A stretch of 64,000 nt of DNA from Alishewanella longhuensis (GCF_014653435.1 NZ_BNAO01000002.1:531101-595100); one strand, 5' to 3'; positions 26,664 through 36,902 are shown, counted from the first letter of the stretch. A program made the numbers and translations. Notes: a model not told the origin generated them from the sequence alone.

Positions 26664-28019
26664 TCAGGTCCATTTTTCAGTTAGGGCCGTCACCAACTTG
26701 GTGTGAATACCACCAAAGGCGCCATTGCTCATAATCACAATACTGTCACCCGGTTGGGCCATGGCCAGCAACTTTGTCAGTAATTCGTCGATCTCATAAC
26801 TGACGCTGGCCGGCTGGCTAAGCCTGGCTACCAAGTCAACCATTGACCAACCCGCATTCCGGGGTTCAAATAATAACACCTCGTCAGCACTTAGCAGCGC
26901 TTGCGGCAGAGCGGCTTGATGCACACCCAGACGCATGGTGTTAGAGCGTGGTTCCAATACGGCTAAGATCCGCCCCTGGCCCACTTTCGCTCTTAAACCT
27001 TTTAAGGTGGTCTCAATGGCGGTGGGATGATGCGCAAAATCATCGTAAACTGCAATATTCGCCGGAGCGCCCTTTAACTCCATCCGACGTTTTGGTGCCA
27101 CAAACTCTGCTAACGCCTCAATACTGACGTTAACCGGTACCCCTGCATGCCGTGCGGCGGCTATCGCCATCATGGCATTATCCACATTATGCTGGCCACT
27201 TAGCTGCCATTGCACTTCACCAACGGGCTGTTGTTGCCAAAACACCTGAAAGTGCCGCCCATCTGCCATCAGCAGCTTTGCTTGCCAATCCGTACCATAG
27301 GCTTCACGTTCACTCCAGCAGCCCTGTGCTAGCGTTTGCGCTACCGCTGGCACGCCCTCAGGTGAAAGTACTAGACCGGTGGCCGGTACAGTACGCAGTA
27401 AATGATGAAACTGCCGTTGAATAGCGGCTAAGTCTGGGAAGATATCAGCATGATCATATTCCAGATTATTAATCACTAAGGTACGAGGCCGATAATGTAC
27501 AAATTTAGAGCGTTTATCAAAAAAGGCAGTATCGTACTCATCCGCTTCAATCACAAAAAACGGCGAATCCCCCAAGCGTGCCGAACAATTAAAGTTTTGC
27601 GGCACTCCGCCAATTAAAAAACCGGGGTTAAGACCAGCATAATCCAGGATCCAGGCTAACATACTGGCTGTGCTGGTTTTACCATGGGTACCCGACACAG
27701 CTAATACCCAACGTTGCTGTAATAATTGCTCTGACAGCCATTGCGGGCCCGAGGTATAAGGCAAATTACGATCCAGCACATACTCTACCGCCGGATTACC
27801 GCGGGATAAGGCATTGCCAATAATCACCAGATCAGGTGCCGGCTCAAACTGAGCGGGATCATAGCCCTGGGTTAAGTTAATTCCCAGCTCAGCCAATTGC
27901 GTGCTCATCGGCGGATAGACGTTTTGATCCGCCCCCGTCACCTGATATCCAAGTGCTTTTGCCAGCGCGGCAATACCGCCCATAAAGGTGCCACAAATAC
28001 CCAAAATATGAATATGCAT
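26664..28019 (-). CDS. mpl: UDP-N-acetylmuramate:L-Ala-gamma-D-Glu-meso-Dap ligase
   Basis: Murein-recycling ligase that attaches the recovered tripeptide to UDP-MurNAc. The 451 residues begin [15 protein letters not shown], almost identical to E. coli Mpl, and carry the ATP-binding [13 protein letters not shown] motif and the Mur-ligase block [14 protein letters not shown]. The ATG at 28019 matches that N-terminus; an in-frame ATG at 28049 would add ten unrelated residues. It is followed directly by ubiX. The neighbouring genes on its other side (fbp) are divergent. Confidence 0.95.
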   Translation of the reverse strand: MHIHILGICGTFMGGIAALAKALGYQVTGADQNVYPPMSTQLAELGINLTQGYDPAQFEPAPDLVIIGNALSRGNPAVEYVLDRNLPYTSGPQWLSEQLLQQRWVLAVSGTHGKTSTASMLAWILDYAGLNPGFLIGGVPQNFNCSARLGDSPFFVIEADEYDTAFFDKRSKFVHYRPRTLVINNLEYDHADIFPDLAAIQRQFHHLLRTVPATGLVLSPEGVPAVAQTLAQGCWSEREAYGTDWQAKLLMADGRHFQVFWQQQPVGEVQWQLSGQHNVDNAMMAIAAARHAGVPVNVSIEALAEFVAPKRRMELKGAPANIAVYDDFAHHPTAIETTLKGLRAKVGQGRILAVLEPRSNTMRLGVHQAALPQALLSADEVLLFEPRNAGWSMVDLVARLSQPASVSYEIDELLTKLLAMAQPGDSIVIMSNGAFGGIHTKLVTALTEKWT

Positions 28020-28165
28020 AATGTACTTCTCTACTTTACCGGGTGCCATTGTAACAAATGCAGATAAAGCTGCGATGAAAACTGCAATTTAGGCAGAAAT
28101 TCTTTAAAATAGCTCAGGCTGACTACAGCTACTTTTTTACCCGATAATAAAAAGGACCAAGAACA

Positions 28166-29140
28166 ATGCGTCGCATCTCCCCTGTACTGCAACAAGATGG
28201 CGTGGATCCAGATCTTATATCCTTACTTAAAACCATACTGGCCGCCTGCCGGGAAATTGCTTTCCGGGTTAGTCAGGGTGAGCTGGCTGGCGTATTAGGC
28301 TCAACCTTAGCCGAAAACGTGCAAGGCGAAACACAAAAAAAGCTCGACGTTATTGCTAATGAATTATTGAAAGAGGTAATTCTGGAAACTGGCGTGGTGA
28401 AAGCTATTAGCTCAGAGGAAGAAGATACTATAGTTCCAGGTAACCCAAGCGGCCGTTTTCTGGTAACCTTTGATCCCTTAGATGGCTCGTCCAATACTGA
28501 CATCAATAGTCTGATTGGCACCATCTTCTCTATTCTGCCGGCCGATGCAAACAAAGAAGCCGATGATGCCAGCCAGTTTTTACAAGCAGGCACCGCGCAA
28601 TTAGCGGCCGGTTATGTACTCTATGGTCCCTCGACTATGCTGGCACTGACTACAGGTAAAGGTACTCGCCTTTATACGCTGGATAAAACTTACGGCGGAT
28701 TTTTACTCACTGAAGAACAAGCAACTATCCCTAAATATACCGCTGAATTTGCCATTAATATGTCTAATCAACGCTACTGGCAGCCGGCGATGCAGCGCTA
28801 TGTTGCCGATCTACTGCAAGGTAAAGAAGGTCCTCGCGGTAAAAACTATAATATGCGCTGGATAGCTGCCATGGTAGGCGATGTGCATCGGGTACTATGC
28901 CGTGGCGGTATTTTTGCCTACCCGCGTGATAATAAAGATGCCAGCAAGCCTGATAAATTACGCCTGATGTACGAAGCAAACCCCATGAGCTTTTTGGTGG
29001 AGCAAGCTGGCGGTGCCAGCTCTACTGGCTATGAGCGTATTATGGAGATTATTCCCACCGACATTCATCAGCGGGTTGCGGTGATCCTGGGTTCAAAACA
29101 TGAAGTGGAAACCTGTGTGGGTTACCACAAAACAACCTAA
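28166..29140 (+). CDS. fbp: Fructose-1,6-bisphosphatase, class I
   Basis: Gluconeogenic enzyme hydrolysing fructose 1,6-bisphosphate to fructose 6-phosphate. The 324 residues include the metal-binding [22 protein letters not shown] motif, the substrate-binding [15 protein letters not shown] region, and the conserved [20 protein letters not shown] at the active site. AAAAGGA lies ten or so bases upstream of the ATG. The 146-base gap to mpl is shared by divergent promoters I cannot place with confidence. Confidence 0.96.
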   Translation: MRRISPVLQQDGVDPDLISLLKTILAACREIAFRVSQGELAGVLGSTLAENVQGETQKKLDVIANELLKEVILETGVVKAISSEEEDTIVPGNPSGRFLVTFDPLDGSSNTDINSLIGTIFSILPADANKEADDASQFLQAGTAQLAAGYVLYGPSTMLALTTGKGTRLYTLDKTYGGFLLTEEQATIPKYTAEFAINMSNQRYWQPAMQRYVADLLQGKEGPRGKNYNMRWIAAMVGDVHRVLCRGGIFAYPRDNKDASKPDKLRLMYEANPMSFLVEQAGGASSTGYERIMEIIPTDIHQRVAVILGSKHEVETCVGYHKTT

Positions 29141-29159
29141 TTGTTCGACTAATAACTTA

Positions 29160-29187
29160 TAGCCAATTTTACTGCCGCCTTTATAAT
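29160..29187 (+). promoter_or_regulatory. Predicted promoter of ppa
   Basis: A perfect TATAAT (29182-29187) follows TAGCCA (29160-29165; 4/6 match) with a 16-base spacer. TGCCGC and GCGGCA flank the -10 as a short inverted repeat (29173-29178 and 29188-29193), which could also serve as a weak terminator for fbp or an operator. CTGAGGA lies ahead of the ppa ATG at 29219. Confidence 0.5.
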
Positions 29188-29218
29188 AGCGGCACTTAAT
29201 TAACCTGAGGAACAAGCG

Positions 29219-29746
29219 ATGAGCTTAAGCGATGTAGCTGCCGGCAAGAATCTGCCAGATGAAATTAACGTTATTATTGAAATTCCGGCTAATGCCGATC
29301 CAATCAAATATGAAGTAGATAAGGATACAGGGACCGTGTGGGTTGATCGTTTTATGGCAACCCCGATGTTCTACCCATGTAACTATGGCTTTGTAAATCA
29401 CACCTTGTCGTTAGATGGGGACCCGGTAGACGTTTTAGTACCAACGCCTTATCCATTAGTCCCTGGCGCGGTCATTAAGTGCCGTCCGGTTGGCGTGTTA
29501 AATATGGAAGACGAATCTGGCGAAGATGCGAAAGTTATCGCAGTACCGGTGAGCAAACTGACTAAACTGTATGATCATATTCAGGATATTAACGATGTGC
29601 CAGAACTGCTGAAAAAACAAATCCAGCATTTCTTCGAGCGCTACAAAGAGCTAGAACCAGGTAAGTGGGTTAAGATCACCGGCTGGGGCGATGCGGCTGC
29701 TGCCAAAGCAGAAATTATGACATCCTTTGAGCGCGCTAAGAAATAA
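29219..29746 (+). CDS. ppa: Inorganic pyrophosphatase, family I
   Basis: Cytoplasmic hexameric enzyme that hydrolyses pyrophosphate and so drives biosynthetic reactions. The 175 residues match E. coli Ppa in length (176). The signature DGDPVDVLV with metal-binding aspartates is present, as are the [19 protein letters not shown]-terminus and [21 protein letters not shown] near the C-terminus. It follows fbp by 78 bases, with its own likely promoter. Confidence 0.97.
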   Translation: MSLSDVAAGKNLPDEINVIIEIPANADPIKYEVDKDTGTVWVDRFMATPMFYPCNYGFVNHTLSLDGDPVDVLVPTPYPLVPGAVIKCRPVGVLNMEDESGEDAKVIAVPVSKLTKLYDHIQDINDVPELLKKQIQHFFERYKELEPGKWVKITGWGDAAAAKAEIMTSFERAKK

Positions 29747-29760
29747 CAGCGTAGCATCAA

Positions 29761-29788
29761 ACAACAGCCGGCTAACGCCGGCTGTTGT
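29761..29788. terminator. Terminator hairpin between ppa and the convergent EAL gene
   Basis: ACAACAGCCGGC (29761-29772) pairs perfectly with GCCGGCTGTTGT (29777-29788) around the loop TAAC. It starts 14 bases after the ppa stop and touches the stop codon of the minus-strand EAL gene. The T-rich tail TTATTT is short on the plus strand. Confidence 0.7.
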
Positions 29789-32019
29789 TATTTACACCCA
29801 CCTTGATAATTCTGAAGGAACTGCTTAAGTTCTGCTGCTGGCATGGGTTTAGCAAATAAAAACCCTTGAACTTCATCACAACCCATTTTTTGGATAGCTG
29901 CGAGCTGTTCTGCGGTTTCCACCCCTTCGGCAATAGTAGACAAGCCTATACGTTTCCCTAAACTCACTATGGTTTCTGCAATAAGCCCACCACCGGGTTC
30001 GGTTACGGTGCTGACGAAAGCACGATCGACCTTTATCCGATCTAAGGGTAACTGCTGTAAATAGCTTAAAGAAGAAAAGCCAATACCGAAGTCGTCAATC
30101 GCCACCTTAATACCAAAGCTCTTTAATTTTTGCAGCGCAGCGATCACCATTTTGGGTTCATCCATGACTACCGACTCAGTGATCTCCAGTTCCAGTAAAT
30201 GCGGTTTAACCTGATAACGCGTCACCGTATCAATCACTGATTGCACAAAATGCACTGAACGAAATTGTGGCATAGACACATTCACGGCAATACGTAGCTC
30301 TGCAAGGCCTTGCGCTGCCAATTGCTGTATCTGCCGACAGGCCTGCTCCAGTACCCAAAGCCCAATATCAACAATGAGGCCTGAATATTCAGCCAGCGGA
30401 ATAAAAACTGCCGGCGATATAAATTGACCTGGTTGATGAGGCCAGCGCAACAACGCTTCCATACCTACGACACTATTGGTTTTTAAACAGAGCTGAGGTT
30501 GATACCAGAGCTGCAATTTGTCCAACGCAAAATCGGCTCTCAGCATTCTGAGCATCGTCAGCCGTTCGGTCACTTCCTCTTCCATTTCCGGTTGATAGTA
30601 TTGATGATGCACACCTAACGTCTTCTTGGCTTTGTTAAGCGCAATATAGACGTGCTTCATAATCACCATACCCTGCTCAGCAGAGTCACGTAACCGACAA
30701 ATGCCAAAGGTCGCGTTTACCTGCAAACTATGCTCAAAAGCTTGAAACGGCGTTACAAATACCTCTCGCAAGCGCTCTGGTGTTAGTTCATCTTCCGGCC
30801 CCACTAAGGCAAAAACATCTGCACCGATACGGCCAAGCTGAGAACTCACTCCAAAATGCGCTATCAGCCGTAAGGTAATGGCGATTAATAGCTCATTACC
30901 CACGTCCTGGCCTAAACCGTCATTAACATCAGAGAAATGGTCAACATCAACCAGTACTGCTACCATATTATCGGGTTCAAAACGGCGGGTGTCTTGTAAG
31001 ATCTGAATGAACTCGTTACGGTTAGGTGTTTTGGTGAGTGGATCGATAAAGGCGGCATGCTTTAATTGTTGGAATAAAGCTACATTCTCATAGCCAATTG
31101 AAATATTACTAAGGAATACTTCTATTAGCTGCTTATCTGCCTCTTCGATAGGCCGGTTAGTTTCGATATAAACGGCAGCATTATGTTTATCATTCCCCAG
31201 ATAAAGCACGGTATCCTGATCGGTAAAAATGTGCTGCCTGCCTGACAAGCATTGGTTAATTTGCGTAATAATACGGACGTTGTCTAATCGATCCAGCTGG
31301 CATTTAATAAAAGGGGCATAGTGTCCTGCCGCACCCAGCACATAGATTTTATCGCTGGCAGTACCATCATCCTCAATTTGCGCACAAAGCACACCTTCCG
31401 CATGCAAACCAATTAGCGAAGAGATTTGCGTTACCACCCCTTCTGAAAACTCATGTAGAGAATGTTGTTCCAATAAGTTAGCACCGGCTTTAATAATTTT
31501 CTGCAAGCCCCGGCGATTTTGATTGATGGTTTTAATTTGCTGGTATGAACGGATAGAAGAAATAATGGTAGTAACAAGTTTGTTGCGGGTCAGTTCAGTT
31601 TTCGTTTTATAATCATTGATGTCGTATTCTTTTATCACACTCTCTTCTGGAGCATAACCAGGTTGACCGGTTCTAAGCACAATACGCAGCTCATCCATAT
31701 GCAACTCGTCCCGGATCCGCCTGACGACTTGCAAACCAGCATCATCCGTTTCCATTACAACATCAAGTAACACAAGTGCTGTTTCGGGTTGCTGACTTAA
31801 AAACTCAATAGCTTGTTTACCTGAATAGGCATGATGAAACTGCAGTGGCTTCCCCAGCACAATCAAGTCACTCAGCGCTAATTTGGTTACGGTATGGATT
31901 TCTTCATCATCATCAACGATTAGTAAGTTCCAGACTCCCGCTTGCGTATCAGGCTTTAGCGGGGTGCTATCGTCATCTGCTAAGAACAGAAACCCTTCAT
32001 CTGCTTCTCTTTGTGTCAT
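29788..32019 (-). CDS. Response regulator with DUF3369, degenerate GGDEF and EAL domains
   Basis: Predicted c-di-GMP phosphodiesterase of 743 residues. A receiver domain (about 30-155) has the acidic pocket VDDDEE and phospho-acceptor Asp86. A DUF3369 sensor region follows (about 160-315), then GGDEF (about 320-475) and EAL (about 490-735). The GGDEF motif is GADVF (399-403), so cyclase activity is probably lost. The EAL domain keeps EALLRW (521-526), DDFG (642-645) and the late AEGVE, so it should be active. The start is uncertain: the ATG at 32061 adds 14 residues, and neither has a good ribosome-binding site. It lies downstream of the hybrid-kinase-like gene on the same strand. Confidence 0.88.
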   Translation of the reverse strand: MTQREADEGFLFLADDDSTPLKPDTQAGVWNLLIVDDDEEIHTVTKLALSDLIVLGKPLQFHHAYSGKQAIEFLSQQPETALVLLDVVMETDDAGLQVVRRIRDELHMDELRIVLRTGQPGYAPEESVIKEYDINDYKTKTELTRNKLVTTIISSIRSYQQIKTINQNRRGLQKIIKAGANLLEQHSLHEFSEGVVTQISSLIGLHAEGVLCAQIEDDGTASDKIYVLGAAGHYAPFIKCQLDRLDNVRIITQINQCLSGRQHIFTDQDTVLYLGNDKHNAAVYIETNRPIEEADKQLIEVFLSNISIGYENVALFQQLKHAAFIDPLTKTPNRNEFIQILQDTRRFEPDNMVAVLVDVDHFSDVNDGLGQDVGNELLIAITLRLIAHFGVSSQLGRIGADVFALVGPEDELTPERLREVFVTPFQAFEHSLQVNATFGICRLRDSAEQGMVIMKHVYIALNKAKKTLGVHHQYYQPEMEEEVTERLTMLRMLRADFALDKLQLWYQPQLCLKTNSVVGMEALLRWPHQPGQFISPAVFIPLAEYSGLIVDIGLWVLEQACRQIQQLAAQGLAELRIAVNVSMPQFRSVHFVQSVIDTVTRYQVKPHLLELEITESVVMDEPKMVIAALQKLKSFGIKVAIDDFGIGFSSLSYLQQLPLDRIKVDRAFVSTVTEPGGGLIAETIVSLGKRIGLSTIAEGVETAEQLAAIQKMGCDEVQGFLFAKPMPAAELKQFLQNYQGGCK

Positions 32020-32117
32020 TGATTGGCTGACCTTTTCCTTAACTTCCAGATAAATATACATGCTAATTAGTTGAAAAAGGAATGCTATTCAGGATTAATT
32101 TTGCACTTCTTATAGTT

Positions 32118-34268
32118 TTAATATAGCTGGTAACGCGCCAAAAGTGTCTCAAACTTACCAGGATCTAACGGTTTTAATAAAATATCGTCCATACCCGCTA
32201 ATTTAAATTCAGCAATTTCTGCCGGTAGTGCATGTGCGGTAAAAGCCAATATGGGCGTTTTTAGATACGTTGGCAATCTTCTTAATTGTCGGGCTACTTC
32301 AATCCCCGAGATATCAGGCAAGCTAATGTCCAACAAAATTAGGTCAAACTGCTGCTGCTGACACAACTGCAACACTTCAGTTCCGGTTAGCGCAGAATGA
32401 ATATTCACGGCCTTGTGTTGTAGTAAAATACGAATAAAGGCCTGGTTAGTTTCATTGTCGTCAACAACTAACAAATTTTTACAAGCAAGCAAAGGTGAAA
32501 CCGGTTGTGACAGTTTTTGAATAAGCGCTATACAGAATTCAGTGGCTGAGTTACAGGAGATTAGTGCCTGCCACTGCGCCAAATGACTCGCCGAAGCAAA
32601 AACGTGCGAGCTTAACTGCCGCTGCGTTTGCCGGATCAGCGTTAACCAATCGTCATTTGGCGCTATTGAGGGTAGCATTAATAGCAATAAATCAGGCGTG
32701 GTTTTACTTAATATCTGCAGCATATCACTACGATTTTTACAGTAAGTCACCTGAATGGCCAACGCTCTTAGCATCGTAACCCGTTCATGCAAACGCTCAG
32801 TATCCTCATCGAACAATAGAATATGGCCTATTTTTGTAACAAAAGGAAGTTCTGATGTTTGCACTGGAATATTCAGCACAATACTCAGTCCCAATCCTTC
32901 TAAAGATTGTACTTTTAAGTCTGCAGCTAACTCATGTGCGAAACGCTGCAATATAGCCAGATCGATGTCACTCCATTGCCTATGGGGCATTTGCCCAGAT
33001 TTCAGTTGCTCATTCAAGTCCACTGCTAGCCCATGACCATCACACTTTAGGTGAATTTCCAGTTGCGAGTTAGTTTTTCTTAATATTCGCAGACGTATTG
33101 AGAGACGTGTTAGGTTATCTGAGCGAAGCGCCAGCAGAATCAGCGCCTGTAATATGGCTTCAACTAATGCGCCATCTAGCATGATGGCAACGCTATTATT
33201 GTCTTGTCCTTCTAACCAATCAATACTTACCCCCTGAGGTAGCAAATGATTTAGCTGCGGGATCTCGCTCGCCAACCAGTCGCTTAACTGCATTGAAGAG
33301 CGGGTCAGCTGTGGTGGATTAAATTGATAAAGCCCATATAACAGTTGTAGGCGCATTAGTGCAAAAAACACGGGGTGTGATAATTGCTCTTGCCGATGCC
33401 AGATAAGCTGAGTGTGCGTCAGCCACTGGTTGATATTCTTTTGTAAAGACTGCAACTGTTGCTCAGTATGATGCTGTTGTTCAGACATCTTGAGGTGAAT
33501 TTGCTCGAGCTTTTGTAACTCTGCAGTTAGGTGTTGTTGTAATTCCTGATGAGTGACAAGTTGATCCGTCAACTTGGTGAAGTGCCAATGTATAACTTGC
33601 AATTCTGCCGGCAGTTTTTTGATATTTTCCGTTGTACTTTGAGTGCTCAGCCTAACGTCAGAGTGATCGAATAAGCTCGCTAACCAGATCTGACGTTGTC
33701 GCAACCAGCGGTGGGCATACCAGCCAGTAATGAGAAATAACAGAGTATAAATCAACCACGCAGTAGCGGTAGTAGGTAAAAACTGCCATCTGTCTGCTAG
33801 AACATCTGGCACTATGACTAAGTAACCGCCAGAACTCTGGAAAGGCATAACATGCTCTACTGCATTAGATTGGCTAAACAAGGGTAAAACAGCCGCCTCT
33901 CGCGTGCCGAACAACTGCAATTGATAGTTTTTAACTAAGTTTGGTGACAAATGAGTGGGTAGTGTATGACTCAAACCCGCACTGGCCAGAGGCTCGCCAC
34001 CGGGGAGATAAATGCCTATGGCGGTTATGGGCAATAATGCACTGTACTGTAATTCCAGCAGCTGGTTGCTTAGTTGGTCAGCAGAACTACTCGCTAAAAA
34101 AGGACGTAAACTCACTCTCAATAAATCTGCATACTGCTGCAGCTGCGCTTGCATTCGTTGCTCTGCTTGGTACTGCTGCACACCATACAACACCAGCAGC
34201 AAAATGCCGCTCCCCAGAAAATAAACCAACAGAAAATAACGAAAAAGATGCGCCAACTTGCTTATCAT
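32118..34268 (-). CDS. BarA-like hybrid sensor protein with degenerate kinase and receiver
   Basis: Membrane protein of 716 residues: helix (10-30), periplasmic region (31-167), helix (168-185), coiled coil rich in Gln and His (235-290), kinase-like region (290-470), a first receiver-like domain (482-590) and a C-terminal receiver (597-712). The kinase is degenerate: the H-box is reduced to SHPVFFAL (His298), the N-box asparagine is not evident in the AILQALILLAL helix, and only a CDGHGL G1-like motif remains. The first receiver has Met in place of the phospho-Asp (LLLLMLPS). The last receiver looks functional, with DD at 603-604, Asp647 and Lys699. No HPt domain is seen. The ligand is unknown. 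Confidence 0.75.
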   Translation of the reverse strand: MISKLAHLFRYFLLVYFLGSGILLLVLYGVQQYQAEQRMQAQLQQYADLLRVSLRPFLASSSADQLSNQLLELQYSALLPITAIGIYLPGGEPLASAGLSHTLPTHLSPNLVKNYQLQLFGTREAAVLPLFSQSNAVEHVMPFQSSGGYLVIVPDVLADRWQFLPTTATAWLIYTLLFLITGWYAHRWLRQRQIWLASLFDHSDVRLSTQSTTENIKKLPAELQVIHWHFTKLTDQLVTHQELQQHLTAELQKLEQIHLKMSEQQHHTEQQLQSLQKNINQWLTHTQLIWHRQEQLSHPVFFALMRLQLLYGLYQFNPPQLTRSSMQLSDWLASEIPQLNHLLPQGVSIDWLEGQDNNSVAIMLDGALVEAILQALILLALRSDNLTRLSIRLRILRKTNSQLEIHLKCDGHGLAVDLNEQLKSGQMPHRQWSDIDLAILQRFAHELAADLKVQSLEGLGLSIVLNIPVQTSELPFVTKIGHILLFDEDTERLHERVTMLRALAIQVTYCKNRSDMLQILSKTTPDLLLLMLPSIAPNDDWLTLIRQTQRQLSSHVFASASHLAQWQALISCNSATEFCIALIQKLSQPVSPLLACKNLLVVDDNETNQAFIRILLQHKAVNIHSALTGTEVLQLCQQQQFDLILLDISLPDISGIEVARQLRRLPTYLKTPILAFTAHALPAEIAEFKLAGMDDILLKPLDPGKFETLLARYQLY

Positions 34269-34345
34269 CCCTGTTTGTTAAACTAACTCACTATATGACT
34301 TAGTACAGAATGTCTCAAGCCCACTGCAGAGGCAAGCTTTCCCAC

Positions 34346-35095
34346 CTAAAAATGCAACTCTATACCTGCAAAAACGCCTTTAAAGGTCAGATCGGCGTAG
34401 AGATTATCCAAACCCTCTACTCTCAAATCTAGTGCTCTAAAACCCAGTTTTAAACGGGCATCAACGACCATATTGTCGATTAACTGGTAAGCCACACCGG
34501 CTTGAGCATCATATACATTGCCATCTTTAACAGCACCAACGCTACCAGAAACAAAAATATCTAAGCCGGTTGCCAAAATACTGACCTTGGAATCTAGATA
34601 CACCATAGGGATCCACTGATTCAGTTGCTCTGTCCCTGCTGATTCCGCACTGGTAGCAGTAATATCACCCTTTACATGTTTTGCGTTTAAACCCAAATCA
34701 ACGGATAACAATGGATTGTCAAACAGCTCATAGTAAAGAGTATAATCTGCGTTACGCAGCATTAACGAACTGGTAATGTGATTACCCGCGCTAAATGAGA
34801 CGCCTGCATAATTGAAATTATCGCCTAATATTGCTGCCCCCCGAGCTTGTAAAGAAGCGTACTGGATTCTGATGTTTGGAACTATCGGTAAAAAATGCTC
34901 TAACGCCACATAATAGGTTTGCTGTGAGCGATCTCTAAATTCGAACGCCTGCATCGGCTCGTTGTTGGCAAAACGACCACTGATATTGCTCTGCCAGAAA
35001 TCCACGCCGGCATAAACGCCCAGTACTGAATCTGCCTGCGCCTGAGCACTGAATCCCATAGAGGCGATAGCTAAGGCGCAAAAAAAACACTTCAT
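34346..35095 (-). CDS. TIGR04219-type outer membrane beta-barrel protein
   Basis: A 249-residue protein with a signal peptide (about 1-21, ending AQA) and alternating hydrophobic strands ending in the C-terminal phenylalanine of IELHF, typical of barrels inserted by the BAM complex. The LGVYAGVDFWQSNISG start of the mature part fits the TIGR04219 family, whose function is unknown. It follows the DUF2333 gene by four bases and is probably in the same operon as the copper-chaperone gene. Confidence 0.8.
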   Translation of the reverse strand: MKCFFCALAIASMGFSAQAQADSVLGVYAGVDFWQSNISGRFANNEPMQAFEFRDRSQQTYYVALEHFLPIVPNIRIQYASLQARGAAILGDNFNYAGVSFSAGNHITSSLMLRNADYTLYYELFDNPLLSVDLGLNAKHVKGDITATSAESAGTEQLNQWIPMVYLDSKVSILATGLDIFVSGSVGAVKDGNVYDAQAGVAYQLIDNMVVDARLKLGFRALDLRVEGLDNLYADLTFKGVFAGIELHF

Positions 35096-35099
35096 TATT

Positions 35100-36077
35100 T
35101 TATCCTTGGGTTAAAAGTTCTGATAAATCGATTAACGCAGCATTCGCTCGTGAAATATAGTTCGCCATCACCAGGCTATGATTAGCCAACATACCGAAAC
35201 CACTGCCATTTAATACCATCGGGCTCCACAACGGCTGCTGTGTCGCCTCCAGTTCACGAATAATCTGTTGCAAACTGACCATAGCATTGCGCCGCTGTAA
35301 CACATCAGCAAAATCGACTTCTATTGCTTTTAGGTAATGCAATAAAGCCCAGGTTGCCCCGCGAGCTTCATAAAATTCATCATCCAGTTTCCACCAACTG
35401 GTTTTAACAATGCGCTTATCAGGTGCCGTAGTAGACTGACGAGCAGCAGCATCGCCGGCTAAATCGGTGTTAAAGCGCTCTTGCCCAACACTGGCACTAA
35501 GCCGCTGCGAATAGCTCCCTAGGCGCTTTTCAACATTTTTAAGCCAGTCACGTAAATTATCTGCACGGGCATAAAATTGACTATCAGCTTGTTTTGGATC
35601 AACCAGCGCCGCGCGGTATAAGTAGAGTTGCCCAATCGCTTTGCGGTATTCGGATTCAGCACTTGGCAACACCCAACTACGGTGATCAATATTTAACTGC
35701 GGCTGCGCAATTCTTAAGAACGCATTCTCCGCTGATTGTGATTGCGAACGGCTAAAATCTTTGCGAAAGGCTAAAGCTAGGTCGCGAGACATTTCCAGTA
35801 CCCCAAACTCCCAGGCCGGCATATTATCCAATAAACTAAAAGGTGGTAGTATATCGTTAGATAAATAGCCACCTGGCTTATCAAGCAGGGTTTCTGTAAC
35901 ACGTATTAAGGCGGTAGTCGTAGTATATCCCACTACCTGTTGCGCATTTTGCTGCTGGGCGCTTTGTTGAATCTCTTGTACCATAATGCCCGGTTCACGA
36001 CTTACCCACCAGCTTACTAACCAAAGTAGTAACACCAAAGCTATTGCCGCAAAGGTACCCATAGTAGATTTATTCAT
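35100..36077 (-). CDS. DUF2333 family membrane-anchored protein
   Basis: A 325-residue protein with one N-terminal membrane helix (about 8-26) and a helical soluble domain. Family features are the GYLSNDILPPFSLLDNMPAWEFGVL segment, the SRSQSQSAEN block, and DDEFYEARGATWALLHYL followed by NGSGFGMLANHSLVMANYI. The function of DUF2333 is unknown to me. It lies between the outer-membrane barrel and the copper-chaperone gene with gaps of only 4 and 12 bases, so the three are likely cotranscribed. Confidence 0.85.
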   Translation of the reverse strand: MNKSTMGTFAAIALVLLLWLVSWWVSREPGIMVQEIQQSAQQQNAQQVVGYTTTTALIRVTETLLDKPGGYLSNDILPPFSLLDNMPAWEFGVLEMSRDLALAFRKDFSRSQSQSAENAFLRIAQPQLNIDHRSWVLPSAESEYRKAIGQLYLYRAALVDPKQADSQFYARADNLRDWLKNVEKRLGSYSQRLSASVGQERFNTDLAGDAAARQSTTAPDKRIVKTSWWKLDDEFYEARGATWALLHYLKAIEVDFADVLQRRNAMVSLQQIIRELEATQQPLWSPMVLNGSGFGMLANHSLVMANYISRANAALIDLSELLTQG

Positions 36078-36089
36078 GATAGCGAACTC

Positions 36090-36524
36090 CTAGCGACGAG
36101 GCATTGCTGTTAAAGGCAAAGTGATAGCAAGCTGCTTACCATCCGCGAAATCTAACATAACGCTAATTTCATCACCTGCAACCAGCTGTTGCTGTGGTTC
36201 AAAGAGCATTAAATGTAACCCGCCTGGCTGAAAGACTAACGTAGCACCGGCATCCACTTCGATGGCAGCGACTTCAACCATTCTCATCATGCCTTCATGT
36301 GTAACATGCTGGTGTAGTTCAATACGCTTGAATGCAGGACTGCTGGCAGCAACTAATTCAACGGCAGCAGCACTACCATTGTGCAGTGTAAAATAACCGG
36401 CGGTAACATCACGCCCTGGCATGGGTACTCTAATTTCCCCCTGTTGCAGCTGCAGTAAATCAGTTTGGGCTAGAGCGGGCGTCCAGCAAAGAATAAGACT
36501 GCATAGTATTAGAAAATAACGCAT
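36090..36524 (-). CDS. PCu(A)C-family periplasmic copper chaperone
   Basis: A 144-residue secreted protein with a signal peptide ending near ALAQ. The PCuAC copper motif is visible: histidines and methionines in IELHQHVTHEGMMRMV, then GGLHLMLF. Relatives deliver Cu(I) to cytochrome oxidase or scavenge copper. The ATG at 36524 is preferred because AGAGG lies nine bases upstream; for the ATG at 36533 the element is directly adjacent. A small membrane ORF sits 50 bases upstream on the same strand. Confidence 0.88.
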   Translation of the reverse strand: MRYFLILCSLILCWTPALAQTDLLQLQQGEIRVPMPGRDVTAGYFTLHNGSAAAVELVAASSPAFKRIELHQHVTHEGMMRMVEVAAIEVDAGATLVFQPGGLHLMLFEPQQQLVAGDEISVMLDFADGKQLAITLPLTAMPRR

Positions 36525-36574
36525 TTTCCACATCCTCTGTCATTATTTATCCTTACTATCTTACACCAAATAAA

Positions 36575-36751
36575 TTATAGCAACAGCGTAAATCCATTGT
36601 TAACTTGTTCTGCAAGCGCTTTTTGCCTCACTCTGCTACGCTTTAGCTTACTAAAATGCCAAACGAAGAACGCTGGCAATATGCCCAAGAGCAATCCCAA
36701 CAGCGGCAACAGATAAATCATGATAAGTGTGGTGTCAAAAAGGTTTGGCAT
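36575..36751 (-). CDS. Small single-span membrane protein, 58 residues
   Basis: I found this by translating the 415-base gap between the copper chaperone and dusA. It runs ATG to TAA with AAGGGA eight bases upstream. The sequence begins MPNLFDTTLIMIYLLPLL, continues through one hydrophobic helix (about 9-32), then a basic segment WHFSKLKRSRVRQK (31-44), and ends NNGFTLLL. The positive-inside pattern predicts an N-out/C-in topology. I do not recognise a family. It ends 50 bases before the PCu(A)C gene on the same strand. The remaining sequence, 36752-36902, shows no other gene. Confidence 0.5.
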   Translation of the reverse strand: MPNLFDTTLIMIYLLPLLGLLLGILPAFFVWHFSKLKRSRVRQKALAEQVNNGFTLLL

Positions 36752-36902
36752 AATGATATTCCCTTAATATTTATCTCAGTTGACAGATACTTCGGGGCTA
36801 TTTCAAGTGTTGTGCCAGCAATGAAGGCAAGTGCAAGCAATTGATTTAAATGATTAATATCACTTTCACGGCAAGACTTTTGTTGTGCGCTTGGTTCTAA
36901 AA

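Noticed and set aside
36656..36844. A 62-codon plus-strand frame in the gap upstream of the copper chaperone
   Set aside because: It has no ribosome-binding site and a low-complexity Gln-rich peptide, and it is the antisense of the better-supported small membrane protein.
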